Part shown: positions 11,806 through 23,713 of the stretch, piece by piece
How the letters are laid out: every line of letters begins with the position of its first letter
Position numbering within the stretch: the first letter of the stretch is position 1
Assembly: GCA_951230915.1 (NCBI GenBank)
Contig: OX579637.1
Span: 28,334,001 to 28,398,000 of the forward strand
DNA: 64,000 nucleotides
From: Antitrichia curtipendula
Taxonomy: Eukaryota > Streptophyta > Bryopsida > Hypnales > Leucodontaceae
Reading direction: 5' to 3'
Position numbers and translations under genes: made by a program
Notes under the pieces: generated by a model
The model's database searches: none
What the model was told of the DNA's origin: nothing
Seen by the model: the letters and a program-made list of their open reading frames with translations, nothing else

Positions 11806-14636
11806 GAATTGAAGCCAAACTTTGCTTGATGACTTCAATTTGAGCAGCAGAAATCTTGATCATGCACTCTGTGGTATCTTTTTGAATTCTAGACTTCCGC
11901 GCGGTCATCAATACATCTATATGCTGTCAACGTGGTGGTTCGGTTTCATCAACCTTCCAACGCATACCTCTTTCATCGTCCCATCCAGTGTAGAAGTTCT
12001 GAACATCCTCATCTCTTGATGTTGGACGGAAATACTAAATGTGCACACAATTTGGTTCTCAAGGGTTACAATGTGGATCAGACAATGCCCTTGCAATCCA
12101 AACTAGATGATTGTCACCATCTGCTGGCCTTACTGCAAGGAAGTAGCCATCAAAAACATCTCGAATCACCTTGAAAGATGGTTGTGGGCGACCCCGTGAA
12201 GGTCCGACGTAGGCCTCATCTTCTCCAAATTCTTCATGGTCTTCGCCGTCTTCGTCTAACCGATCTTCTTGAGTTGCTTGAACTCAAGTAGCCAGCCAGA
12301 AACCATCCTTTAAAACAATAGATGCAGGTAGTGGTTCTTACAACGTGCTCTTCACATCACATCAATAGTGCACCACATGCTCGTAGCGTCTTTTGCATTC
12401 CCCAGTGATGTCTGCATTGCACAAGTCCTCCCAATACTTCACAAATCCATGTACATCCTTCACAATGTCATCTAAACCCTTCATTGCCTTCTGAGGAACT
12501 GCCAACGGTACCCGTTCCGGCCACAAACTTTTTCCTTTAGCATCTTCTTTCCACAACTTAATGCATGTGCCGTTTTCCCCTAACCAGTCGACATCAGTAC
12601 ACAATAGTTTGTACTTCATGACAGGACATCCTGTGGAATCTAGATAGAACTTCACTTGCTGTGGTTGCTTGTGTCCAACGAGGATGTCACCACCGTCCAC
12701 AAATGAACCTACAATGAAATCCTTGAAATCAGGCACCTCTTCCACAAGGTGAGGGATAGTGGGAATGGACTCTTCATCCATGAACGACTTCATAAGTGCA
12801 GGAATTGTAGGGAAGTTCTCCTTCTTTAGTTGCATGCTCCATCTTCCGAACAGTGCATCAATGTCATTGTGCGTGTGACCCACAATCATGAAGTTCATGT
12901 ACACTTCACGGAAGATCTTGTTTGCAACAAGTAGAGACCAGAAACAGAAAACATATCTATTCTTATTGTCCCCAGTGGCATTGTCCATCTGCACAATGAG
13001 AATGGGTGGCAACGGTGATGCCGGAACCAAGTTAATTGGCGGTGGGGCAAGCGACGCTTTGCACATCTCCACAACCTTCATAACTGCCTTGAACAAATTT
13101 GTTGAAGGCGATCTCGCAAACAATTGCCGAGAAGAAGACTTCGGTGCCAATTCAAGATCTTGCAACAACTTTGCCATAGAGTCAATGGTATTGTTTGAAT
13201 CTTGAGGAAATAGATCCAAACTATAATGCGCATAGCGCACATCAGCATGACGATGCGCAATCATTCCCATGACAAACACAGGCAACTTCATGAAACCATT
13301 AGTGTCTTTATTCTTGTGGAAAAAGACTAGACAAGCGGTTTTGGAATGATCCATCTTGTCGTGCATGATGGTGAGGCACTCGTGCGGAAAGGTATGCGAT
13401 TGATAATGGTTTGCATAGTACAACTCCTTGTAGGCATGCGCAATAGCAAGATGTTTGTCCAACTTCCGCGACCACATGAGAGCGGTCTTTGAACCAACAA
13501 GAGCACCCTTCCTCAGCTCTTTCAGTTTGTCACAAGTAGCGCACCGAGCAAAATTGTCCCCTAGCTTTTTCACCTCATACTCCAAGAGTTTGGAAGACCT
13601 GATCCTACTTAAATTTGAGAATGAAACTTCAGGCAATCCAAAGGCTGCATTGGTATCATTGATTTCTTTCATCTTCTCCTTGCATTGAAACGTAGGCGGA
13701 AGACATATGGACACAATCTTCTCCCCCGTCTTCATAGTTCGAGTACAATGTGCCATGTGATCGGCCTTTTTGTCAAGGAGACACTTCAAGGTAGCAAGCT
13801 TGTTCAGCGTGTTTCCTTGGCTTCACCAATCTCGTATTGCCATGGTCCTTTGCTTCCCGACGACCCTTCATGTCCTTCAGATACCGAAAGAATGTGGTAT
13901 TCAAGACACCAGCAATATGCCTCCAAGCTTGCATGCAAATCGGGACCTCTTCAACCGTCACCATCTTCATTCCACGAGAGTCGCAATGGAAATGTCTATG
14001 GATGTCCATCTTTATGAAGGCTCTCTGCTTGAACGTTGAATTATGGTACATTTGCTCACGGAAGGCTCGAATCTTCTCTCTAGGAAATGGCTGAATACAA
14101 TTTCGGACGCAGCAAACTTTGCTGGAAACTGCGTTGATGGACACTTGTGTAAGCAGACCCTTTGACTTCAGGGAAGTCTCGCGATGAGGTTTTTTGAGGA
14201 TACTCGAATAGGGTCTGCTAGGTGTCAAAGACGATGGGTTTAGAAGATTTGTTTCGAAACAATTAAATTTATCTCGGGCTTCATGATCATGAAGGCTTAC
14301 CCCACGTCAATGGACAAGCTTAATAGGCCAAGCCATCAAAGTGTAAATTTGTTCTTGGGAGATGTCGTCTTCTGAATGTGTCCTAAAAATGAACACTGCA
14401 ACATGAGTGTCGCCCAGAGGACCTTCAGCACCGAGAACCAATTTGGAATTTACACTATGGCAGGTAATGTCCCCAACAAGTACTCCACCTTCACTGTACA
14501 AGGTGACGCACTTTGTATTCCAAAGCCTACGCGGAATACCCTCGCAAACTGAAATGTCTTCACTCATTTCCTGAGGAATCTGGAGTTCCCCATCTGAATC
14601 TCCCATTAGTTTGTCAAGGTCAACTTCTGAGGCCAT
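11806..14636 (-). pseudogene. DUF7869-type transposase-like protein, decayed
   Basis: One frame runs from ATG at 14636 to TAA at 11806, about 940 codons, with breaks. The N-terminal third has a cysteine cluster (SSKVCCVRNC, then HFHCDSRG). The middle, the longest open stretch (12362-13789), carries VQMDNATGDNKNRYVF and VGHTHNDIDALFGRW, the hallmark D...GHTHxDID core of DUF7869 proteins, which I take to be an RNase H-like transposase-related fold. The C-terminus retains FLAVRPADGDNHLVWIARA and YTGWDDERGMRWKVDE. Breaks are a TGA at 14307, a single-base frameshift near 13795, and six stops after 12365, mostly TGA at plausible Arg positions. It is a near full-length but inactivated copy. Its 5' leader intron bears the same palindromes as the plus-strand gene at 22.9-30.2 kb, suggesting one element. 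Confidence 0.7.
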
Positions 14637-15690
14637 GTCACCTGAGAAAAAAACATATCCATTAAATGTGTTAATAACATTGATTCCATATGATATACAA
14701 TTCAGCTCAACCTACGCTGAATGTCCATTGCGAATGAATCTGTATTAGAGTTCCATGCCGTCAAATGTTCAATAACGTTTATAAACGTGTATTGCAATTC
14801 AGCTCAGCCCGCGCTGAATTGATTCTAAGGTCGAGGATTGGAAATGTTCACGTATTATAATTCTCCACGATCAGCGTCGATAAGTAATTCAGCGCGGCTC
14901 GAGCTGAATTGTAATACAAGGACATTAGTGTGATATGGCGAAGACCAGTGAACTGCAGTATCTGATTAATTCATTGGGAACAAGATGTTATTATAATTAT
15001 ATTGACACCATGCCATTGTAATTCAGCTTGGGTCGAGCTGAACTATAGTTCTGAATCACTAGAGCAGTGCACTGCAAATATGCAATGGATTCCAGTTTAG
15101 CGCTAAGCGCGCTGAAATGTAATACTATGATTTTATTAAACTTTTAGGAATGGTCAATGCTCTACTGCAATTCAGCATTAAGCACGCTGAAATGCAATAC
15201 AATGATGAATATTAATCTTGTAGGCATGGTCGGTCCTCTACTGCAATTGAGCGCTAATCGCGCTGAAATGCAATACTGTGATATATACTAGGCTTGTAGC
15301 CATGGTCAGTCCTCTACTGCAATTCAGGGCGGTCAATGCTGAATTGCAATTCAGACCCGACCAAACTCAACTGCAGTTCTCCTTCGCAAATACCGGGACC
15401 TTTAGTGTTATTTATGTTGTTTGGTTATTGATTCCGGAATTTACGGCGCCTACTTTGGTGACTGCCTCACGTTGATAGAACGCATTTCTGAAGCGGCCTA
15501 AGAAAATTGAAATCTACTGCAATGTGGGTTCTGCGATACATGAAAACATGAAATGCGACAACAGAGAATACATAATTCACTAAACAATGTCACAGCTAAA
15601 CAATGAATGGCAAAATTCTATCCTGGTGAGTGACAAGCTTTCAATAATGCAAAGAGGATAGCTTACTAGTAACAATTTGCAATGAAGTAC
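14637..15690 (-). other. Leader intron of the DUF7869-type gene
   Basis: On the minus strand a good acceptor, TTTTTTCTCAG, ends at about 14642, five bases before the ATG. A plausible donor (GGAG before GTACTT) lies near 15690, giving an intron of about 1.05 kb ahead of the coding region. The intron has no coding capacity and is filled with regularly spaced imperfect palindromes. The acceptor is clear; the donor is the best candidate rather than certain. Confidence 0.5.
14698..15376. repeat. Cluster of about nine TTCAGC...GCTGAA palindromes
   Basis: About nine copies of a 24-32 bp imperfect inverted repeat start near 14698, 14796, 14886, 15020, 15094, 15166, 15242, 15318 and 15343, mostly 70-100 bp apart. 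The best-paired arms read AATTCAGC and GCTGAATT (14796-14822). Spacers of 8-10 bp vary in sequence but are G+C-rich and contain CG dinucleotides, unlike the AT-rich surroundings. The arms keep pairing while the sequence drifts, for example TTTAGCG with CGCTGAAA. All copies lie inside one intron. Confidence 0.85.
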
Positions 15691-16050
15691 CTCCTGTAAC
15701 AACGCGACGGACAATAACAACTCGAATTCGAGTCGATCACGAAACAAAACTCCTAAAAACTCTTCAAGAAATCTAACAATACAAGTCAAACACGTACATG
15801 AAGAGAGCAACTTACGAGGAAGTCAATGCAGATGAAGAGAGGGGGAAATTGGCATGTCCGCGAGTAAGTTGATGGTGCTCGCCCGTTTTCCTGGCGGGAA
15901 CAAAAGAGCGCGGATGTTTTCAAATCTTCCCTCCTAATTTCTGATGTCCCGAGAATCATTATGGCCTTCGTAGCTTTACACCAAAAAAGCATCCTCCAAA
16001 GTGAAATTGATTCACTAGCCCCACTGAAGTTATGGGCAAAATTCTGACGA
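15691..16050 (-). promoter_or_regulatory. Probable 5' exon and promoter region of the DUF7869-type gene
   Basis: This stretch is less AT-rich than its flanks and lies just upstream of the inferred leader-intron donor on the minus strand. I infer that it holds the untranslated first exon and core promoter. I see no unambiguous TATA box. Short frames here have no motif support and are probably chance. Confidence 0.3.
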
Positions 16051-16650
16051 CGATTTCCTTATTAAATGTTTGTTGACTTTATTAGACTAAGGTGGCCCTC
16101 TTCTATTGGAAAGTTGTCACCGTCACCCGAGATGGTTGCAAATCATACCCTTAACTCCTTCCAGTTCGCATTTTGTGCTTCGCCATTAATGGTGATAGCT
16201 TCATATTAGAAAGTGAAATACTATTATAGTACTACGAGGAAAATGCCGCCACCTGCTTTTGTCGCTTATACAATATTTAATTATCACAAAGATGCAATTT
16301 TGAGTTAATTCTCAAAAAAATGCAGCAATCTTGAAGTGCCTTCCTCATTGTTGGTGTGCGGAAATTTCCTTCTCCTTTAATTGTGAGTAAGTTCTATGCA
16401 CTAAAAAATTTAATATATTAATGAACAAATAAAATGTCCACTGAATTCCACTTTCATGGGAGAGAATTTAGGAATCAGATTCTTCGGATTCTAGGTTTGG
16501 GGTTTAGGGTTTAGTAGTTAGACCTTGATCTTCCAAGCTATCAAAGTTATTGAAGGCAGTGACAAAAAAAATGTTGCCATACATTCATAACAATCTTTTA
16601 ATCTATACAAATTTGAATGAAACATAATGTATATAGGGAATCAACCATAA
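16051..16650. other. Noncoding spacer with telo-box-like word
   Basis: AT-rich spacer between the DUF7869-type gene and the tandem array. At 16495-16516 it contains GGTTTGGGGTTTAGGGTTTAG, which matches the plant telomere repeat unit TTTAGGG and the telo-box found in many plant promoters. Read on the minus strand it is CTAAACCCTAAACCCC and lies upstream of that gene. Confidence 0.5.
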
Positions 16651-19600
16651 TGTGCGGCTAAATTGTGCCCAAAAGTCATGAAATTTGTATTTGAAAGGCT
16701 TACGAAAGAATTTGTAGAAGTTGTAAATATTTCCAAGATTCAACATCTACTAAAATAATCAGTTGTTCTTCATTGTTAATTAATCTCTACTTCATGAATA
16801 GTAAAAAAATAAGAATCAACGAGGCTTTGTATTTTAATGCAACATCAATACCAAAAGCCATGGAATTGGTACGTAAAGGGCTTAATCCAAAAATGTAGAA
16901 GTTGTAAACATTATAAAGATTAGGGATCTTTGACATTTTTAAAATCGTGCACACTTTTGATGAATTCCAACGTGAATAAAAAAACGGGAATGAATTTAAC
17001 CCTGTACTTAATACACCATTATTAATACCAGAAGTCATGGAATTGATACATACAGGGCTCAAAAAAAAAAAAGTAGAAGTTTTAACCCCTAAAAGCCCAA
17101 GGGGTTTGGACAAAACACAAATGTGTTATAAAATATAAGTTCTACAACTTTTTTGAAGTTTGCATTAAAATAAATAATGTGAAGCACAAAAAGAAGAAAA
17201 TATCCGTATGGTCAAAATTATAAAATTATTCTTAGATTCTCTTCAAATGAATTTTGAAGATATAACTTCAAAAATTCACCAAAAATACAATTTCTATCTT
17301 TAGCAATTGAATTTTTTTTTGATTGGTCAAAATTGTGGTTTCTATTGATTTGTGAAAAAATGCATAAGATCCAGTAATGAAAACACCAACACTTTCCCCA
17401 AATAGTAAGTTTTTCAACACTAGGCAATACTAGACTCTTTGTGCTATTTCTCTTATAGTTTTTGTTTGACCATAGCGATCTTAGTTTTGAATATAAATAT
17501 TGAAAGAAAATCCAATCTATTAAAAAAAAAAAAAAAAAAAAATTGAAAAAAGTTTTTTTCTGCCCAAAAAATCTGCCCGAAGTCGGGCAGCGACCATAAA
17601 ATGGTCGTTTGAGCGCTTAGGGGTTAAGTATCATAAAGATTAAGAACCTCAGAAAATATTTAATTTGTGCCCATTTCTAATGAATCGAGACATGAAATAA
17701 AAGAATTGGAATAAATTTGAGCCTCATTGTGTTTTAATACACCACCTATCTAATACCAAATGTCATGGAAATGGTATGTGAAGCACTTACTTAAAAATAT
17801 GAAGGAGTTTTTAATATCAAAAAGATTACAAATCTTTGAAATAATTTAATTCATAAGCATTTTCCATGAATTCCAATGTGATTTTAAAAAATGGGAATAA
17901 ATTCGGCCCTGCTTTTCAGTACTCAGCTGATACCAAATGTCATGGAATTTATAAGTAATAGGTTTAGTGAAAAAAAATGTAGAAGTTGTAAATATCATGA
18001 AGATTAAGAATTTTTGATGAAAGTTAGTTCATGTGCATTTTTTATGATTCCTGACGTGCATAAAAAAAATGGGAATGAACTTGGCCCTGTATTTTAATAC
18101 ATCAACAATATCCGAAGTCATGGAATTTACACGTAAAAAGCTTAGTGGAAAAAAATGTAGAAATTGTAAATATCATGAAGATTAAGAATCTTTGATGAAA
18201 TTTAATTCATGCGCATTTTTTATGTTTCCCGACGTGTATAAAAAAAATGGGAATGAATTGGCCCTGTATTTTAATACAGTACCAATACCCAAAGTCATGC
18301 AATTTATACGTAAAAGGCTTCATCAAAAAGTATGTAGAATTTGTGAATTTCATGAAGATTAAGAATCTTTGAAAAAATTAAATAAATGCACAATTCTGAT
18401 GAATTTCGACGTGAATTATATAAATGGAAATAAATTCAGCCTTGAATTTTAATACACCGTCCAAAATAGAAGTCATGGAATTGGTAAGTCAAGGACTTAA
18501 TCAAGAAAATGTAGAAGTTGTAAATATCATTTATCATAAAGATTAAGAATCTCTGGATTTTTTTAATTTGTGCCTATTTGTGATAAATCCAAACATTTAT
18601 TAAAAAAATGGGGATAAATTCGGCTCTGTATTTTAATGCACTATCAATAGCTCAAGTCATGGAATTTCTACGTGAAAGTCTTAGTAAAAAAATATGTAGA
18701 AGTTGTGAATATCAACATGATTAGAAATCTTTATATTTTTTTAATTTGTGCCTTGTTTCTTAATACACCACCATTACCAAAAGTTCTAGAATTCATAAGT
18801 GAAGGGCTTAATAACAGAAAATGGGAATAAACTTGGATCCAAATCTTTAATGATCACAAATCTTGTTAGTCATGAAATTTGGACGTGAAAGGCCTATTAT
18901 TTAAAAGCATAGAAGTTGTAATTATTTTGAAGATGTCAATTCTGCAATGATATTTAAGTTGTTCCTGTTTTTAGACAATCCTACGTAAATTAAAATATAT
19001 ATACATAAATAATGCCCTATATTTTAACTACTAGTCATTAATATCCAATCATCTTCAAGTGAAATGAAAATAATCGGGAATGAACTAGGCCTTGCTTAAA
19101 AATGGTCTTCAATTGACAAATTCAATTGAGAAATCTGTCGTGGATTTTCTTATGTCATGTTCAAATATCTATTAGGCAATTGTAATTACTTTTAGGATTA
19201 AGATTCTACAACTTATGAATGTTTAATTTTATCCAATTTGAAATCCATTCTCTTACAAATAAAAAAAAATGGGAATGAAATAGACCCTGGCTCCTTTATG
19301 GAACCAAATTTGAAAATGTCCTATATTTTTGAACGTGAATATTTAAATTATTTTTAGAAAAGTTGGAATTACATGTATGATTTATATCCCACAAGAATTT
19401 TTAATTTATTTCCATTTAAAGTCCATCTTTTTTTAAATAAATAAAAATTGAGAATGATATGGCTGCTGCACTTTAATGGCTCAAATTTGAAAATGTCATG
19501 CATTTGTGTACGTGAATGTAAATTTTTTGCTATAGAAGGTTGAATCACACCTAGGATGTAGATTCCACAAATAATTTTAATTTATTCCCACTTGAAGTGT

Positions 19601-20420
19601 ATCTTTTGTGAATTAAAAAAATTGGGAATGAAATGGCTTTTGGCCCTTTATGGCCCAAATTTCAAAATGTCATGCATTTTTATTTGTAAATATTAAATTT
19701 TTTTTTATAGAAGTTGGAATTATACCTATGATTTAGATTCCATAAGAATTTTTAAATTATTCCCATTTAAAGTCCATCATATTTGAATTAAAAAAAATTG
19801 GGATTGAAATGGCTGCTGCACTTTAATGACTCAAATTTGAAAATGTCATGCATTTTTGGATGTGAATGTTTAATTTTTTTTCATAGAAGTTGAATTCACA
19901 CTTAGGATTAAGATTCCATAAGAATTTTTAATTTATTTCCATGTGAAGCCCATGTTCTTTTGAATTAAAAAAAACTAAGAATGAAATGGTTGCTGCACTT
20001 TAATGGCTCAAATTTGAAAAATGCCATGCACTTGTGTACGTGAATGTTTAAATTATTTTCATAGAAGTTAGAATTACATCTATGATTTAGATTCTACAAG
20101 AATTTTTAAAATATTCCCATTTCAAGTCCATCATATTTCAGTTAAAAAAAAATGGGAATGAAATGGCCCGTAGCCTCTTCATGGCCCAAATTTAAGAATG
20201 TCATGCATTCTTGTACGTGAATGTTTAAATTTCATTTCATAGAAGTTGGAATTACACCTATGATTTAGATTTCACAAGCACTTTTTAATTTTTTCTATTT
20301 GAAGTCCACTTTATTGGAATTAAAAAAAATTGGAAATGACATGGCCTTTGGCCCTTTTATGGCCTAAATTTGAAAATGTCATGCACTTCTATACATGAGT
20401 GTTTAAATTGTTTTCATAGA
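16650..20420. repeat. Tandem array, about 177-bp period
   Basis: A diverged tandem array of about 18-20 units. Each unit carries, in order, GTCATGGAATT-type, TACGTGAA-type, TAGAAGTTG-type, AGATTAAGA/TTTAGATTCC-type and AATGGGAATGAA-type words. Landmarks such as TGTATTTTAAT recur at about 16829, 17003, 17735, 17912, 18087, 18265, 18443 and 18628. GGAATGAAATGG recurs at about 19276, 19455, 19625, 19803, 19980, 20156 and 20335, so spacing is 170-185 bp. The two halves have drifted into subtypes but share all blocks. A MITE interrupts the array at 17087-17623. The unit length matches many plant satellite monomers. Confidence 0.85.
17087..17623. mobile_element. TTAA-flanked MITE (piggyBac-like ends)
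   Basis: A 537-bp insertion within the tandem array, bracketed by TTAA at 17083-17086 and 17624-17627. Its ends are inverted: CCCCTAAAAGC on the left, and CCCCTAAGCGC as the reverse complement of the right end. A TTAA target duplication plus ends starting CCC is the piggyBac signature. Flanking array sequence is restored if the insert is removed. Inside are a 22-bp A run (17522-17543) and, near the right end, two hairpins: CTGCCCGA/TCGGGCAG and CGACCAT/ATGGTCG. It has no transposase, so it is non-autonomous. Confidence 0.7.
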
Positions 20421-21338
20421 TTCATGTATGAATTTAATGATTTCAATAACGGGATACATTCATGTTTAAATTTAATGATTTCAATAACTTGGACTATTAT
20501 TATCCCAACTAAATGTTGACTTTCAATGTAGTTTATGTTTTGAATTAGGCAATAAGGTGTAATTCTATAATTGATTAATTTATATCTTTTTAAAAGTGTG
20601 TTACTTGTTTAGTTAAATTATTCGCCTTTACATGTGTAGTAAATCTATGACGTCTTGTAATTGAGTCTTTGAGAAACAACAAATACGGAAATTAATTACT
20701 TTTCAAATTTCAAACATACTTCAAAAAGCCTTTTATTCTTGTGTTTTATATTTTGTGGCTTGTTAATGACAAATAGTTTTTCTGTGTACGGCACAAGTGC
20801 AACAATTGTAAATCCTTGCATTCTTGTGCTAAACGGCCAAAACATGAAAAAAACTTTGATTGTGAATGAGTATTTAAAAATGTGTAGAAGTAGTTATTGG
20901 ATGTCATACAATATCAAAAGGGATGAATTGTACAGACAAGGTGTTTAACTTGAAGAGCTTGAATAATTACTAAACGTATAAATTATCTAGTCTGATATTC
21001 TATGAATTATTGATTTAAAATAATCTAAAAGCCCTCAATGGTACAAAAGTCAAAATACTTCAGAAAACTTTCGATTTTGCGAATGACATGTACAAAAGAA
21101 AACTTCCACTTGTATCGCATATGGATGGATGTGAATATGGAATCCACAATAATTTACATGTATAAGGTTTTATACATATCAAGTAGAGGCTTACTTTAAA
21201 CATCAATAAATAATGCTATAGCATGAAAAGGTATGACATGGAGTATTTGGATGGAGAGGCTCAGGTATTGGAACGGATACTGCATGAGTATCAGCCGGTA
21301 TCAGCCCGAATATTGCCACGTATCCGAGTATGGCAGCA
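20421..21338. other. AT-rich spacer, no supported gene
   Basis: About 900 bp between the tandem array and the promoter-side repeats of copy A. One 69-codon frame (20739-20948) has no recognisable motif and I do not call it. Confidence 0.4.
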
Positions 21339-21690
21339 CGGCGTTTTTGGCGGCGAAGTAGGACGAGGGTTTGGCACGCTCTTCCTATTTTTCGTTGCTC
21401 CTAATGTTTGTCGCACTCAGTTTGGACTGCTTTTTCGTTGCAATTTCTTTAGAAAAAATTTCTATGGTTGTGGAGGCGCATCCAGGCGTTGGGGTGTGGA
21501 GGTGCATCAGGTATTTTTGTAGGCAAAGTCAAGGAATAGGGTTTGGCGCGCTCATTTCTGTTTTTTCGACGCTCCCAGTGTTTGTCACGGTCAATGAGGA
21601 CTGCTTTTTTGTCGCAATTTCTGTGGAAATTTTTTTTGTAGTTGTGGAGGCACATCCAGGCGTTGGGGTGTGGAGGCGCATCCAAGTGCG
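21339..21690. repeat. Direct duplication, two units of about 174 bp
   Basis: The segment ending GTGGAGGCGCATCCAGGCG at about 21473 is repeated at about 21648, and the preceding GGACTGCTTTTT block at about 21425 recurs at about 21598. This gives two tandem units offset by 172-175 bp. The units are G+C-richer than the flanks. Frames across them on both strands simply reflect the duplication. The block sits about 1.4 kb upstream of copy A and may belong to its promoter or element end. Confidence 0.7.
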
Positions 21691-21899
21691 TCATGATGTT
21701 TAGCTCCAAACCAACGTGCATCGTGAGCTTCAGTTTGAAATTAAAGTTGGAGGTTGGGGTTGAGTTGCTCGGCCTAGGAGATTGGAGCATGCAAGGAGTA
21801 GGACGATGTCTCACAACAGGTTTGCATTCTTTTCCTGTTTGTTTTGATTGCGGTACAATCGTTTATTCCAATTTTTATTTTGACACTTTGTAGCTGATT

Positions 21900-22910
21900 T
21901 GAACATTTGCGTTCTTGTTTTCGTAATTTCTGCTCGGGGTTTTGTAATTGCTGGATTTCCTAAGCACAAATTTCTGGCGCGTTCAATTGGTGGAGTTCTT
22001 CCGTATATGTCTTCTATTGTATTGTGCGCTCTACTTTCGACGCCCTTGAAAGGTTATTTTTGTGAACCAGGTTTCTGAGGTATTCCTGGTTTCATAATTT
22101 CTGCTTGGAGTTTTGTGTATTGGTGGGTTTCGTGAATTTGTGGCTTTCCGTTAATTTCTGCCGTTTGTTTAGGCATTTGCGTTCAGGATTAGTGTGTGAT
22201 TTCTGTTTGGGGTTGTGTGGATTCGGCATTTGTAGCTCGTATAAGCATTTGCTTTTATGGTTTCGTAATTTTTGCTTGGTAGTGGTGGATTTCTGAAGTA
22301 GTCCATCTGGACGAGGTTCAGGATTGGGGGTACGTAAGCTTAGGCAATGATTCAGGATTTAGGGTTGCTATAATACTTTTCTTGATTTGGGTTTTAGGGT
22401 TTAGGGTCTACCCTACTTGTTGATGTTATTTTGCTGTAGGTCTTTTATGGATTTGGGTTTTAGAATTTAGGATTGTTGTTGTTCTTTTTTGTTTTTTTTC
22501 AAGTTCATTGTGTTTATTGTATTACTATTTGGATTCTAAGGTATGTGTTGATGTTATTTTGCTTGTCAATTTGTAATGTGAAATCCAACTTCTCTTTTTT
22601 GGGATGTAAATGCAGATAGTGTTCATTGTGCTCTTAGGATATTATGAGACTTGCTATTGTTGTTCATGTTTTTTTGTGTGTTTGTTTATTCCTGTGTTAT
22701 TCGTTTCTTCTTGTTTATTCCTCAGATTAGTTGCTGTCAGAATTATAATAGCATTACGATTTCTAACTGAGTGGAAGACTAATAAGTTTTATGTGCAACA
22801 TTGGATTTGTTCTCTGGACTGAGACTGAAACCCTAAACTAGACCAACACGAGCAAGGACAAAAAGTGCGTGGAGGAGCCAACTCCAAATCTGCGTGCAAA
22901 CAAACTGGTA
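21900..22910 (+). promoter_or_regulatory. Probable promoter and leader exon of copy A
   Basis: A T/G-rich region with four degenerate repeats of a TTTCGTAATTTCTGCTTGG-like word (about 21915, 22090, 22195, 22258) and a telo-box-like GGGTTTTAGGGTTTAGGG at 22388-22405. It ends at a plausible splice donor (AACTG before GTATGT) near 22910. I infer that the upstream promoter and untranslated first exon of copy A lie here. No clear TATA box is visible. Short frames in this region have no motif support. Confidence 0.4.
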
Positions 22911-23713
22911 TGTATTCCTAAACTACGCAATGTTTTGTTTAAAGCAAAACCCCTAAAATCCAAGCCAATACATAATGAACAAGCTTTGTCATTTTAGCGT
23001 GAGGCGCGCTGAAATGACAAATATACTCTAGTCCACGTAGAACATATTTGTCATTTCAGCGTGTCTCGTGCTGAAATTCAACGAAGGCAACACGTAAGCC
23101 AAAAAGATCACAAACTGATTCAACCATATTGTTAGCAATAGCAAATCAAAGTCAACCATTTCTGTCTTATAGGGGGGCCAAGCAGGCGTAGAAAACTACA
23201 AAGAATATGTCATTTCAGCGCTAACCATGCTGAAATGATATATTCTCAATAGTTTAGTGCACAATTTTCATTGACTGAACATACATTCACTACTCTTAGA
23301 ACATATTACATAGAAGCAGATACACAAGATGTAGGATATGGAAACAAACTGATAGAAGCACAATTGACAAATTAGCGCGGCTTGCGTTAAAAAGACATCA
23401 AGTGGACCAAAAGACTTATAGTGCATACATACATACCATCATTATATAACAATCGCACATGATCAACAGCAGTCAATCAATGATACACACGTAGGATTGT
23501 CACAACAAGAAATAGTCAAATTCGGAACCATTATAGCTCGTGTCTAACTCAAAAGACCGTATACCAGCTTCGAAACTCCTTCAATTGTCATTTAACGCGA
23601 CTCGTGTTGAAAGACAAAATGATATGTACTAAACAAGAACACTACAGTCATATACGCTTATATAGTCATAGCTCTAGAAATGCATGAACTCATAATCTGT
23701 TCGTAGTTTGCAG
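22911..23713 (+). other. Leader intron of copy A with five palindromes
   Basis: Intron bounded by the GTATGT donor near 22911 and the acceptor TTTGCAG ending at 23713, one base before the ATG at 23715. It contains five palindromes: 22988-23018 (arms of 12 bp with one mismatch, GTCATTTTAGCG against GTCATTTCAGCG), 23049-23077, 23210-23238 (perfect 10-bp arms TCATTTCAGC/GCTGAAATGA), 23369-23392 and 23587-23615. This mirrors the leader intron of the DUF7869-type gene. Confidence 0.65.

Noticed and set aside
14698..15376. CRISPR array
   Set aside because: Repeats are variable palindromes without identical direct repeats or unique uniform spacers, and the genome is eukaryotic.
16650..20420. Functional centromere
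   Set aside because: The monomer length fits, but 3.8 kb of diverged repeats gives no evidence of centromere function.
22388..22405. Telomere or former chromosome end
   Set aside because: Only about two and a half TTTAGGG units; a promoter telo-box is more likely.
21223..22822. Series of 60-120 codon frames upstream of copy A
   Set aside because: They overlap on both strands, follow the 174-bp duplication and T/G-rich repeats, and have no recognisable domains.
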